A DNA stretch of 64,000 bases from Acidobacteriota bacterium (GTDB lineage Bacteria > Acidobacteriota > Terriglobia > Bryobacterales > Bryobacteraceae). Positions 1 to 8,277 of the stretch are shown one piece after another. The stretch spans positions 1-64,000 of the forward strand of contig JAKOTR010000080.1 of the NCBI GenBank assembly GCA_029776225.1, given 5' to 3'. Both the position numbers and the translations under genes were made by a program. Below the pieces are notes generated by a model, which saw nothing but the letters and a program-made list of their open reading frames with translations, was not told the origin of the DNA and did not search any database. Every line of letters starts with the position of its first letter. The stretch's first letter is position 1.

Positions 1-903
1 GTACTCGAAGGACTGCGTCAGCGCGAGCCGACCTCGCTTCAGTGGCCCCGTGATCAACAGCCTGGGCGTCGACGATTCAATTCCCATGATGGTCCCGTCG
101 CGCTTTCTGAACCTAGGCATGAAGTTCTGAATGCGAAAGCGGAACTTGTCGAAGTCCGAGACGCGCGTATCGACAGTGGCGACCGCGCCGGACAGCTTGC
201 CATACTCCGGGTCGTAGGGATTGGCGACAACTTGCACTGTCGAGACCACGTCGATGGGTAGATTGACTCCCGCATTCCCGGTCACCGGGTCCGTCACGTT
301 TGCGCTGTTGAGTAGCATCCCTCCCTGCGAAGCGCGCCCACCCTTCAGGTTGATCAGCCCGTCCGGGCCGCGCACTACGCCCGGCAGCAGAGGCAGCAGC
401 GTTTCGAAGCGCTCGTTCACGTTGGGCGCGTTCGTGATCTCCGATTCACGGAGTACACCCGCCGAAGCCGTCTGCGCGACATCCACCGCCTCGGCCTGTG
501 CCGATACCGTAACTGACTCTTTCACCGCCTGGAGTTTGAGTTCGATTTCTACCTCGGCCGTTGTCCCGGATTTCACGGCGATCTCGACTGCGTCGGATCT
601 CAAGCCGCTGAAATCCGCAGTGAGGCGGTACTGCCCCGGTGGGACTTCTGGAAAGACGAAACGCCCCACCTCATCGGCGCGAGCTTCGAAGCCTGCGCTT
701 GGGGCTGGAAGCGGCCGTAGTTGGAGGCGTGCGCCGGGCACGAACACGCGGCCACCGCTGGCATCGGTGGTAAACACAGAGCCTTGCACTTTACCCGAAG
801 GGATTGAACCGGTCTGACCACGGAGCAGGAGCCCTACTAGAAGCGCCGCCCAGAAGAGGGTTCCAGGGCGAGCTTTGAGATCTCCGTCCGGCATTCGGCG
901 CAT
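1..903 (-). CDS. TonB-dependent receptor, Oar-like (N-terminal part, runs off window)
   Basis: Only the N-terminal 301 codons are in the window; the frame is open through base 1. The start at 903 (ATG; a second in-frame ATG lies at 894) gives a basic N-terminus followed by a hydrophobic signal segment (WAALLVGLLL). Residues about 35-115 form a carboxypeptidase-regulatory-like beta-sandwich, with GRFVFPEVPPGQYRLTA typical of that fold. The plug domain follows, with VDVAQTASAGVLRESEI and the segments NVNERFETLLPLLPGVVRG and GGMLLNSANVTDP. This order is the standard architecture of the large outer-membrane receptors that are abundant in Acidobacteriota. The family takes up substrates or supports surface functions using TonB energy; the substrate here cannot be told. 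High confidence in the family, none in the ligand. Confidence 0.88.
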   Translation of the reverse strand, partial: MRRMPDGDLKARPGTLFWAALLVGLLLRGQTGSIPSGKVQGSVFTTDASGGRVFVPGARLQLRPLPAPSAGFEARADEVGRFVFPEVPPGQYRLTADFSGLRSDAVEIAVKSGTTAEVEIELKLQAVKESVTVSAQAEAVDVAQTASAGVLRESEITNAPNVNERFETLLPLLPGVVRGPDGLINLKGGRASQGGMLLNSANVTDPVTGNAGVNLPIDVVSTVQVVANPYDPEYGKLSGAVATVDTRVSDFDKFRFRIQNFMPRFRKRDGTIMGIESSTPRLLITGPLKRGRLALTQSFEY

Positions 904-1061
904 GACACCTGCCCAAAACAGTGCAATTCGGCTTCCATCAGCGTGGCAGGGCCGCCGAGGACATCCATCCAGCGGGCACACCAGAAGACCAGCAGCCCGC
1001 CGAGAGTGCGTGATCCTAATGAACCTCCGAATGCAAGGAGCCACAAGAAAATGGCAACGCA

Positions 1062-1367
1062 ATGTTCAGGATCACCGAAACCAAAGGGCGCTCAGGGACG
1101 GTAATCAACATTGACGGCCGTCTGGCTGGCCACTATGTTCGAGTCGCCGAGGACTGTTGTTTTCGGGCTTTGGGGAGTGCCAGGCGCGTGGCCGTCTTTC
1201 TGCGAGACGTGTCGGTTGTGGACGAAGCCGGTCAGGACTTGCTCTGCCGTCTCGTCCGCCGCGGAGTCCGGCTACACGCGTCGGGCCTCTATCTTTCGAA
1301 TCTTGTGAAGGCCATACAAAGGTCCGCTGCTAACCTGGAGGCGAATTCAACAGCAAGAACTCACTGA
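1062..1367 (+). CDS. STAS-like (anti-sigma factor antagonist fold) small protein
   Basis: This 101-aa protein begins MFRITETKGRSGTVINIDGR and contains RVAVFLRDVSVVDEAGQDLL followed by RRGVRLHASGLYLSNLV. That pattern (beta strand with a glycine turn, then a hydrophobic strand ending in an Asp-containing loop before a helix) is the degenerate STAS-like fold common in Acidobacteriota. True SpoIIAA-type proteins carry a phosphorylatable Ser after the Asp loop; here VVDEAG shows no clear Ser, so partner switching by phosphorylation is not supported. It is probably a small regulatory partner protein. A second member of the same family lies at 1814. The last residues after about 85 look unconserved. 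Confidence 0.55.
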   Translation: MFRITETKGRSGTVINIDGRLAGHYVRVAEDCCFRALGSARRVAVFLRDVSVVDEAGQDLLCRLVRRGVRLHASGLYLSNLVKAIQRSAANLEANSTARTH

Positions 1368-1387
1368 CGACGATTGGCAGGCCGCTG

Positions 1388-1747
1388 ATGAAGCCAGAAT
1401 CGACAGCGCACCCAGTGCTTGATGAGAGAAACCCCTTCGAGCGGGTTGTGACGCATATCCTTGCACTCGACCGCCACACTCGATGGGTAGCATTCGAGGA
1501 GCTGGAGCGCTCGCCGCACTGGGTGTGGCCCAATCCGGCCCATGGCGGGTTTTTGGTTGGAGCCGGCGCGTGCGGCAGGAGGCTATTGGAGGCCCTCATC
1601 CTGATTGTGGCCGAAGGACATAAGGAGATCTACGTCATGGCAGCGCCTCTCACGCTCCGCGTTTCCTCACCCTGGTGTGCCCCGACTCGATTCACATCGC
1701 GGTCCGGAGCAGTCCTGACTCGGTGTGGGGACCAACCCGACGGCTGA
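1388..1747 (+). CDS. Hypothetical protein, possibly frameshifted
   Basis: The frame is open for 119 codons from ATG 1388 and extends about 14 codons further upstream without a stop. I do not recognise it. The central part (NPFERVVTHILALD, RWVAFEELERSPHWVW, RRLLEALILIVAEG) has protein-like composition. The last 30 residues are rich in Ser, Arg and Cys and read like out-of-frame sequence. A different frame after about 1650 (LVCPDSIHIAVRSSPDSVWG) looks more protein-like, which suggests a frameshift. It lies between two STAS-like genes on the same strand. It could be a decayed regulatory gene or chance. Confidence 0.25.
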   Translation: MKPESTAHPVLDERNPFERVVTHILALDRHTRWVAFEELERSPHWVWPNPAHGGFLVGAGACGRRLLEALILIVAEGHKEIYVMAAPLTLRVSSPWCAPTRFTSRSGAVLTRCGDQPDG

Positions 1748-1813
1748 GGCATGCACGCCCGGCGGGAATCAGGCCAGCTTAATGGCCAGACACGGCTGTC
1801 GAAGGTGAAGACG

Positions 1814-2128
1814 ATGACCCTGAATCTCCATGACAGCCCTCGCCTGTTTCGGCTCGTGCTCCGAGGATCCCTCGAGGGACCGTGGGTGCGCGAACTGGAG
1901 GGTGCGTGGACCACCGCGACGTCCATACTGACGGCAAAGGACGTCATTGTGGATCTGTCCGGTTTAACCGGAGCGGACGAGGAAGGCATTAGATTGCTGA
2001 CTCGCATGGCGGAATCAGGGGTGCGCCTGATGGCGGCCTCGCCGCCTGAATCACCAGGTCTGGCTCGCCTGCTTGGGACTCCGGCCACGGAGGCCCTACC
2101 TAGGAAGCGACCGGTACTCAGTTTTTGA
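1814..2128 (+). CDS. STAS-like small protein, second copy
   Basis: I chose ATG 1814 because GAAGGTGAAG lies just upstream and the conserved fold begins there (MTLNLHDSPRLFRLVLRG); an upstream in-frame ATG at 1751 adds 21 unconserved residues. The protein is 104 aa. DVIVDLSGLTGADEEGIRLL and ESGVRLMAASP align in pattern with the STAS-like protein at 1062, so the two are probably distant paralogues. The Asp loop (LTGADEEG) lacks an obvious phosphorylatable Ser at the usual place. It is probably a regulatory binding protein. It ends about 140 bp before the insertion sequence. Confidence 0.5.
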   Translation: MTLNLHDSPRLFRLVLRGSLEGPWVRELEGAWTTATSILTAKDVIVDLSGLTGADEEGIRLLTRMAESGVRLMAASPPESPGLARLLGTPATEALPRKRPVLSF

Positions 2129-2262
2129 TCCTTTCTTGTTGTACTGGCTGGTCGGGTGCGGTCAGCCGGAACGTGACGCCCAGTTGCACGCAGCGCCGAA
2201 TCAGACAGATGCCGATGGCAAATGCCAATCTTCGGCTCTGGACAGTCCCACGATCGCTCTTT

Positions 2263-2283
2263 TCTAATCCGAAGTTCCACCCC
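2263..2283. repeat. IS left end: target duplication plus inverted repeat
   Basis: TCTAAT (2263-2268) is the left copy of the 6-bp target duplication. CCGAAGTTCCACCCC (2269-2283) is the left terminal inverted repeat. The match to the right end stops after 15 bp. Confidence 0.93.
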
Positions 2284-4200
2284 TGATCGCATGTGAAAGT
2301 GGCTGTTTGTTGGGTTTTGCTGCAGTTTCGAGTGGTTGTTGTAGGCATGTAAATAGTTACAGAATATTGACATACTGTTCTGATTGTGCTACGATGTCGG
2401 CATGTACGTAGCGTCCGTCCCCAACCGCAACTCCCCTCCGGCCATCCTCCTGCGCCAAAGCTTCCGCGAACAGGGCAAGGTCCGCAACCGCACCCTGGCC
2501 AACCTTTCCCATTGGCCTCCCCAGCAGGTCCAGGCTCTCCGCCGCGTCCTCAAGGGCGATTACGCCGGGAGGCCGGTCCTGGATTCGGCCTTCGACATCA
2601 CGCGCTCTCGTCCCCACGGTCACGTCGCCGCCGTGCTGGGAACCTTGCGGCGGCTGCGCCTGGAAACGGTTCTCGATCCGCAGCCCAGCCGACACCGGAA
2701 CTGTGCCGTGGCTCTCATCGCTTCTCGCATCCTGGAGCCCGGCTCGAAGCTCGCCACCAGCCGGGCGTTGCGCGACGAGACCTGCCACAGCAGCTTGGGC
2801 GAAACGCTGGAGTCGGGCTCGGTCAACGAGGACGATCTGTACGCGGCCATGGACTGGCTTATCGCGCGCCAGCCGCGGATTGAAGCCCAGTTGGCGCGAC
2901 GCCATCTCCAGCACGGCACGCTGGTGCTCTACGATCTGAGCTCGACCTACTTTGAGGGGCGCCACTGCCCGCTGGCCAGGTATGGCTACTCGCGGGACGA
3001 GCGGCACAGCAACCCGCAGATCGTCTTCGGGGTGTTGTCCAGTGCGGAGGGATGTCCGGTGGCGGTGGAGGTATTCGAAGGCAACACCGGCGATCCGAAG
3101 ACCGTGGCCGCGCAAGTGGCGAAGCTGCGCCAGCGGTTTCATCTGGAGCGCATCGTGCTGGTAGGGGACCGAGGCATGCTGACCGAAAAGCGCATCGAAG
3201 AAGATCTGCGCCCCTACCAGGGGCTGGAGTGGATCACGGCTTTGCGCACGCCGCAGATTCAGAAACTAGCCGCCCAGGGCCTAGTGCAGTTGTCATTGTT
3301 CGACGAACGCGATCTGGCCGAGGTGACGCACCCGGACTATCCGGGCGAGCGGTTGATCGTGTGCCGCAACCCGTTGCTGGCGGCGGAACGGGCGCGCAAG
3401 CGACGGGAATTGCTGGAGGCGGCCGAGAAGAAGTTGAAAGAAATCCAGGCGGCGACCCAACGGAAGCGGCAGCCGGTCCGGAGTGCGGAGAAGATCAGCT
3501 ACCTGGTGGGCAAGGCGTTGGCGGCCTCCAAGGTGGAGAAGTACTTCCGGTGGCAGATCACGCCGGAGGGTTTGGGCTGGGAGCGCCAGGCGGAACGGAT
3601 CCAGCGCGACGCGGCGCTGGATGGGATCTATGTGCTCCGGACTTCGGTGCCCCAGGAGCGGCTCGACCGGGACCAGACGGTGCTGGCCTACAAGCGGCTG
3701 GCGACGGTGGAGCGGGCGTTCCGCAGTCTGAAGAGCGTGGACCTGGAGGTGCGGCCGATTCATCACCGCTTGCCGGATCGGGTCCGCGCCCACGTGTTGA
3801 TCGCCATGCTGGCCTACTCCGTGGAGTGGCACATGCGCCAAGCGTTGGCGCCGGTACTGTTCGATGACCAGCAGCGGGGCGAACCCCGGCCTTCGCCGGT
3901 GGCCCCGGCAGTGCGCTCGGCGACGGCCACGGCCAAGGCCCGGAGCAAGCGCACGGCGGACGACTGGCCGGTCGAGAGCTTTCAAGACTGGTTGAAGGAC
4001 CTCGCTACGATCGTGAAGAACCGCGTTCAGCCCCGCCTGCGATCCATCCCGACTTTCGATGTCACCACACGCCCCACGCCCGCCCAGCAGCATGCCCTAA
4101 AACTCCTCGGCGTCAGGCTGTAGTCAGTAACCACGCGCGCCTTGGTCAACAAGTCCAATCAAATCAACGCAGGACTGCCTGCCGCGGGGTGGAACTTCGG
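2269..4200 (+). mobile_element. Complete insertion sequence, IS1634-type, 1932 bp
   Basis: The element is bounded by a perfect 15-bp terminal inverted repeat, CCGAAGTTCCACCCC at 2269-2283 and its complement at 4186-4200. It is flanked by a 6-bp direct repeat, TCTAAT at 2263-2268 and 4201-4206. It carries one intact transposase gene. A length near 2 kb, ends beginning with C and a short AT-rich target duplication all fit the IS1634 family of the IS4 superfamily. Perfect ends, duplication and reading frame imply a recent insertion. Removing it and one TCTAAT copy restores the target, which lies in the 3' part of the radical SAM gene. Confidence 0.93.
2402..4123 (+). CDS. IS1634-family transposase
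   Basis: This DDE transposase of the IS4 superfamily moves the surrounding element by cut-and-paste. The start is ATG 2402 (MYVASVPNRNSPPAILLR, the usual opening of this family); an upstream in-frame start at 2384 adds six residues only. The protein is 573 aa, full length for the family. Candidate catalytic Asp positions lie in VLYDLSSTYFEG and in the strand LERIVLVGDRGMLTEKRI. The family's insertion with RARKRRELLEAAEKKL precedes the last catalytic block, where DGIYVLRTS and VERAFRSLKSVDLEVRPIHH carry the YREK-like Glu/Arg signature. No frameshift or stop is seen, so it may be active. Confidence 0.93.
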   Translation: MYVASVPNRNSPPAILLRQSFREQGKVRNRTLANLSHWPPQQVQALRRVLKGDYAGRPVLDSAFDITRSRPHGHVAAVLGTLRRLRLETVLDPQPSRHRNCAVALIASRILEPGSKLATSRALRDETCHSSLGETLESGSVNEDDLYAAMDWLIARQPRIEAQLARRHLQHGTLVLYDLSSTYFEGRHCPLARYGYSRDERHSNPQIVFGVLSSAEGCPVAVEVFEGNTGDPKTVAAQVAKLRQRFHLERIVLVGDRGMLTEKRIEEDLRPYQGLEWITALRTPQIQKLAAQGLVQLSLFDERDLAEVTHPDYPGERLIVCRNPLLAAERARKRRELLEAAEKKLKEIQAATQRKRQPVRSAEKISYLVGKALAASKVEKYFRWQITPEGLGWERQAERIQRDAALDGIYVLRTSVPQERLDRDQTVLAYKRLATVERAFRSLKSVDLEVRPIHHRLPDRVRAHVLIAMLAYSVEWHMRQALAPVLFDDQQRGEPRPSPVAPAVRSATATAKARSKRTADDWPVESFQDWLKDLATIVKNRVQPRLRSIPTFDVTTRPTPAQQHALKLLGVRL

Positions 4201-5707
4201 TCTAATCATGCCGTCCGGGCGCAAGGCCCTCGCGGTGGACGTCAGCCTGATTGTTCCGAGTGGCCGATACAATAGTGCTCCACAGACTCTGTTCCGCTCG
4301 CACCCAGGATCGCCTGCGCGGATGTCGCTCGTGTATGCCAACGACCGTGCCCGGCAGCCTCCGCAGTATGCGCGGTCGCCGCAAACTCGGCAGTGGTATC
4401 GGCGATCCTCTCGATCTGAAAGGACGCGAAAGAGCTCGCACTCCCAGATCTGTTCGAGAGACTGCTGCCGCAGGTTTCCGACCTTGAGCGAGGGGATGTA
4501 CACGCACGGCGTCACATCGCCGTTGGGCTGAATCGCACAATAGCAGCGCCCCGCGCCGCATCCTCCCACATAGCGCGCGAGAACCATAGTCTGTCTACCC
4601 TTCCCGGCTCCCGCGTGCCCGGTTGCGAAGAGGCCCTCCGGGGGCGCGTAGGCCACGCAGGCCCGCCCGAACTGGGGCGCCGTGGAGATCACGTTGATCT
4701 TGCCTTCCTGGAGATGGGCGACCAGCTTGCGCATCAGCCACTCTCGTTGTGCGGGGGCAAGGTCTGCTTCCAGCATCTCCCTGCCTCTCCCCACGGGAAT
4801 GAAGTTGAAGTGCGAGAAGGTACGGCAGCCCAGAGAGATCGCAAACTCGACCATCTCGTCCACGCGGTCGACGCTGTCGCGCGTGAAACAGGCCGCGAAC
4901 CCGGTACGCATTCCCGCCGCCACGCAATTCCGGATCCCCTCGATCGAGCGCTGCCAGGCTCCCCGCTGGCCGCGAAAACGGTCGTGCTCCTCAGGTATGA
5001 GGCTGTCAACGCTTACTTCCACGTACTTGACGCCAGCGTCGATCAGGCGCCTGACAGTATCCTTTGTCAGGAGCGTTCCATTCGTGGCCAATGAGACGTG
5101 AATACCGCGCGTGCGGGCACGCTCGAGAATCGGCCACACATCTTTCGAAACCAAGGGTTCTCCTCCGGCAATCGCAAGGAATGGCACACCCATTGCTCCC
5201 ATCTGGTCGACTATCTGGAGTCTTTCTTCCAGGGACAGCTCATCCGGCGCAGGCTGGGGTGTTGCGCACTGATAACAGTGCTGGCAGCGGAGATTGCAGG
5301 CCTGCGTTGGTTGGGTTCCAGACAACCATGAGAGGCGCCGCGAAGCACTGGGGAGCGTGGAGGCTATATTTCGCAATGCTCCGGCCTGCCAGCGCGAGCG
5401 CGCGCACAGTGGGCTGGTGGTGAAACAGCTTCTCCGTCATCCGCTCCTTTTCGAGCCCCGCCTTCCGCAGATCCAGGTCTATCAGGAATTCCGGCGCGCG
5501 CCATTTCCAGCGTTCCCTGGCGCTGAGAGCCGGATTGTTGTAGCTTCGGCACAAGCGTTCGAAGAAGCATTCCGCGCCTCCATCAGTGGCTGTCATCCAC
5601 TTCAGAAGCCTCCGGGCAGGCGGACGGGAGAGAATACTCTCCAAGACATGCCATTCGGACTTCGCCGTGGGCTCATGTCGACATTCACCAGCGTCACCGT
5701 TTTTCAT
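4159..5707 (-). pseudogene. Radical SAM/SPASM protein, frameshifted and IS-interrupted at the 3' end
   Basis: The family uses S-adenosylmethionine and a [4Fe-4S] cluster for radical chemistry, often on peptides when a SPASM domain is present. The N-terminal part, read from ATG 5707 (or GTG 5737, with GGAGG just upstream), is about 130 aa (SRPPARRLLKWMTATDGG, SKLF-type helices, FAAPLMVVWNPT). The frame then shifts. TTGGTTGG at 5307-5314 looks like a 4-bp tandem duplication, because removing four bases joins VVWNP to TQACNLRCQHCYQ, the CxxxCxxC cluster motif. The second frame continues through AIAGGEP, VSVDSL and a C-terminal SPASM Cys series (GAGRCYC, TPCVYIP, YHCRVCG, YCGGCRAR) to about 4300. 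Its present stop lies inside the IS. It may be a true pseudogene, or the shift may be a sequencing error. Confidence 0.8.
4186..4206. repeat. IS right end: inverted repeat plus target duplication
   Basis: GGGGTGGAACTTCGG (4186-4200) is the exact complement of the left inverted repeat. TCTAAT (4201-4206) is the right copy of the target duplication. Confidence 0.93.
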
Positions 5708-5850
5708 GAAATCCTTCTTCGAAGTCTCGATTCGCACTTTGCCTCCGTTCCTCCTTGGAGCTCCCAGGCATCAATCAGATCGCCGGTGTACTTCGGTGCA
5801 GTACCAACAGGTGCCAGAAGGTCCGCCTCTTGCTTCGTTCTGATCCTCAC
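5704..5850 (-). CDS. Short ORF coupled to the radical SAM gene, candidate precursor peptide
   Basis: This 48-codon frame starts at GTG 5850 and stops at 5704-5706, overlapping the radical SAM ATG by the ATGA arrangement, which usually signals translational coupling. The product has a neutral front (RTKQEADLLAPVGTAP, then KYTGDLIDAWELQGG) and a short basic tail with one Cys (EAKCESRLRRRIS). Small peptides next to SPASM radical SAM enzymes are often their substrates. No ATG is available. The frame is open upstream to 5976 and includes EPGWCKACTDV, and a 7-C run at 5908-5914 (G on the plus strand) could hide a frameshift, so the true start is unresolved. A chance ORF is possible. Confidence 0.3.
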   Translation of the reverse strand: MRIRTKQEADLLAPVGTAPKYTGDLIDAWELQGGTEAKCESRLRRRIS

Positions 5851-6150
5851 GTCTGTGCAAGCCTTGCACCAGCCCGGCTCCTGCCATTCGGTCTGCGTCT
5901 GGACGGCGGGGGGGCGCTGCCGAAGTCGGCGAATGCCGATTGCGAGTGCCGAATCTCGGCGTGGCCTTGGGTTATGTCAAGCGTCTTCCTCACGTGCCGT
6001 AGGGTCCGTTTCCGCCAGTATCCGACAGCCTCCCTCTCACCGAGCGAGGGTACCATTCCCGGTGGAGAAGAGCCACGGACGTCTGTTTTGCGATGGCTGC
6101 ACATGGACATTTTGTTGCACGCAATCATTTAGTTTCTCTATGGCGGTCTG
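5851..6150. other. Intergenic stretch without a supported gene
   Basis: I see no gene on either strand that I can support. On the minus strand it holds the possible extension of the short ORF. It contains a homopolymer of 7 G at 5908-5914 and imperfect short repeats of the type GCCGAAGTCGGC / GAATGCCGA / GAGTGCCGA at about 5920-5960, able to form small hairpins. The left boundary of the integrated element probably lies here or further left. Confidence 0.4.
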
Positions 6151-7311
6151 ATGATGAAGCTCGAGTACAATCAGAGGAACTTTCTTCGTCTCGTTCCTGC
6201 CACGTTGCTCGGCAGGTATTTTGCGAGCCGCGGGGTTCTCCGCGAGATCGATTGGGAGGCACCTCCCGAAGTGGACGAGATCAACGCCGCGCTCGTGGCC
6301 CTGCCGCGCGAGGAGCGGCAGGCGATCGCCGTGGATTTCCAGAACGTGCACCGGCTGGCCTCGCGCCAGGGGATCCTCACGCTGCTCGATGTCGGCCGGG
6401 CGCGCCGCATGGATCTGGTACCGGTGATGGGGAAAGCGCGGACCAACCTCGAGAAGGTCTTCCGCGTGCTTCTGGAACAGCCGCGGCTGTTTCGCATCGC
6501 CGGCCAGTTCGCCTGGGCGGATGGCCTCAAACGCTACTGGCACCGGCGCAGCGACCTGCCGAAGGTTGCGGCGGACGCCGGCCCCGCTGCTCTGGACGAC
6601 CTCCGGCAGGCGATCTCGGCCTACTATGTCAAGAACGAAGGCCGCGGGGAGTTCGGCACCGTCGAGGTCGAGCCCCGCGGCGAGGCGCTCTACTTCATGG
6701 TCTACCTGGCCGATTACCCGATGGCCGTCGTCTGTTTCGAGGATTCGAATGAACTCAAGCGCAGCCTCCAGCAACAGGCCTTCGACGTGGTCTTCATCTA
6801 CCACGAGCAGGAGGGACGACTGGACCTCTACGCCGAGGGCAGCTGCGAGAAGCGCAAGGAACTGGCTCAAATGTTCGCCGAGCACATCCTGGGGCAAAAG
6901 GTCGGCTTGGATGCCACTGCGGCGCCGGTCTTTGATCTCGAGCGGCTCAAAGATCCCGCGTTCCGTTTCAACATCGAGCCCGGCGACGGCATCGCGGCGA
7001 TGCGGCCGCGCTCGATGCGCTTCAGCGAGCCCGAGGGAGATGGTCGGACCGTGACGTTCTCCACCAACGGCCGCCGCCGGGACGGCGATCTGCACGGCTG
7101 GATCGAGCGCGGGCTCAACCAAGCCAACCTGCCGCTCGACAAGCTCAAGGTCGCCTCGGTCACCATCCAGGCGACGCTGGCGACCGGGAATCCCCGGCCG
7201 AAGACCGTGACCTTCACCATGACCGCGCGGAACTCCTGCAACCTGAAGGATACGCCGGACCACCAAAAGATCCGGGACGTGCTGCGCCGCTCCGAGGTGA
7301 TCTGTGCGTAG
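6151..7311 (+). CDS. Unknown protein, first gene of the element module
   Basis: This 386-aa protein is not one I recognise. It starts at ATG 6151, with a second ATG immediately after. Notable stretches are NQRNFLRLVPATLLGRYF, AIAVDFQNVHRLASRQG, ALYFMVYLADYPMAVVCFED and FDVVFIYHEQEGRLDLYAEG, giving an N-terminal helical part and a mixed alpha/beta middle. No signal peptide, transmembrane segment or nucleotide-binding loop is visible. It overlaps the next gene by 8 bp, so the two are probably co-translated partners. It lies at the left edge of the element, a usual place for cargo. Function cannot be assigned from sequence. Confidence 0.75.
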   Translation: MMKLEYNQRNFLRLVPATLLGRYFASRGVLREIDWEAPPEVDEINAALVALPREERQAIAVDFQNVHRLASRQGILTLLDVGRARRMDLVPVMGKARTNLEKVFRVLLEQPRLFRIAGQFAWADGLKRYWHRRSDLPKVAADAGPAALDDLRQAISAYYVKNEGRGEFGTVEVEPRGEALYFMVYLADYPMAVVCFEDSNELKRSLQQQAFDVVFIYHEQEGRLDLYAEGSCEKRKELAQMFAEHILGQKVGLDATAAPVFDLERLKDPAFRFNIEPGDGIAAMRPRSMRFSEPEGDGRTVTFSTNGRRRDGDLHGWIERGLNQANLPLDKLKVASVTIQATLATGNPRPKTVTFTMTARNSCNLKDTPDHQKIRDVLRRSEVICA

Positions 7312-8176
7312 AACGCTCGAGCAGATCTGGATCCGCAGCAGCGTCGAAGGCCACGTCTTCACCTACGACGAGACGTTCGCCTGGCCCAAGGCGGAACGCG
7401 AGCTGGTGTTCTCGCTGGCGCTGCTTCGTCGGGTCGAGGACGCCGACTGGGCCGAGTGCGACGCCTGCGCCGAGGCGCACTCGGAGGATGTGGTCTTTCT
7501 GGATGAGGAAGGCTCGTATCCGGTGATCCCGTGCCCGGCGGTGGGCTTGGTCCGAATCAGCCCGGAGCGGCTCCAACGCTGGGAGGTGGATTTCGGCGTC
7601 GTGGCAAAGCTGCTCGGGGCAGCGTTCGGCCTCACAGGCACGCTACAGGAGCTGAAGGCGGGCCGGGTATGGCTGCTCGGAAGCCGCCGTTTGGCGGGCA
7701 GGCCGGCGGAGTTCTTTCTGGCCCAGGGCGCCGACTGGCCGGACGGTACGGAGAGCCTTTCGTCCACACCGCGCCTTCAAAACTCCCCGGCCCCGGTGGT
7801 GCTGTTCCCGAGCCGGCTGCCCGAAGACCCGGTCTGGCAGGGCAACGGCCGTGCACTCTATTCACTGCGGGAACTGGTGCGGCTGGGAGAGTCCGGCCTG
7901 GTCACCACGCTTGAGCCGCTCGAAGACCTGTACCGCCAGATCGCCACACGGCTCGAGGAGCCGATCGTGCCGACCGCGGTCAAGGAGCGGCTGGCGTTGG
8001 TGAAGCGATTCCGGGAGCGACACACCTGCCGGGTCAAGGATGTTTACACCTGGGCCGGGGTGGTGCGGGAGGACTTCTACCGCTGGCAGCGCGGCGATCC
8101 CAAAGTCCCGGATGGCGGCGACAAGGCAAACCGCATTGAACGGCTCCTCCAGCACGACCGAAAGACCCGGTTCTGA
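7304..8176 (+). CDS. Unknown protein coupled to the 6151 gene, possible C-terminal DNA-binding helices
   Basis: This 290-aa protein starts at GTG 7304, inside the end of the preceding gene. The N-terminal half carries a Cys/His-containing stretch (WAECDACAEAHSED, then YPVIPCPAVG) that might bind a metal. The C-terminal 60 residues (VKERLALVKRFRERHTC, VKDVYTWAGVVREDFYRWQR) look like a helix-turn-helix. I do not recognise the family. Iteron-like repeats begin 4 bp after its stop codon, so a protein of this pair might bind them; that is speculation. The two genes probably work together. Confidence 0.75.
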   Translation: MRRTLEQIWIRSSVEGHVFTYDETFAWPKAERELVFSLALLRRVEDADWAECDACAEAHSEDVVFLDEEGSYPVIPCPAVGLVRISPERLQRWEVDFGVVAKLLGAAFGLTGTLQELKAGRVWLLGSRRLAGRPAEFFLAQGADWPDGTESLSSTPRLQNSPAPVVLFPSRLPEDPVWQGNGRALYSLRELVRLGESGLVTTLEPLEDLYRQIATRLEEPIVPTAVKERLALVKRFRERHTCRVKDVYTWAGVVREDFYRWQRGDPKVPDGGDKANRIERLLQHDRKTRF

Positions 8177-8180
8177 GCAG

Positions 8181-8223
8181 CACTCACATTTTCACTCACA
8201 TCGCTCACATTGATCACTCACAT
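8181..8223 (+). repeat. Iteron-like direct repeats (CACTCACAT x4)
   Basis: Four copies of a 9-bp unit occur: CACTCACAT at 8181-8189, 8193-8201 and 8215-8223, and CGCTCACAT at 8202-8210. Start-to-start distances are 12, 9 and 13 bp, near one helical turn. They fill the gap before the helicase gene and could be a replication-initiator or regulator binding array. Confidence 0.6.
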
Positions 8224-8277
8224 GGGTCGTCCCGCATGATTGGGCTGTAGCGAGCGCGAGAAGCGCCGCCGGCAGCC

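Noticed and set aside
1137-1148. GTTCGAGTCGCC match to the T-arm of the tRNA-Val fragment
   Set aside because: Only 12 bases, inside the STAS-like coding frame, with no neighbouring tRNA structure; it is not the missing attachment partner.
1630-2373. 247-codon minus-strand ORF running into the IS left end
   Set aside because: It overlaps the better supported STAS-like gene and has low-complexity Arg/Ser/Pro composition. It is in frame with the pre-insertion radical SAM tail, but that reads as chance openness, not a real C-terminus.
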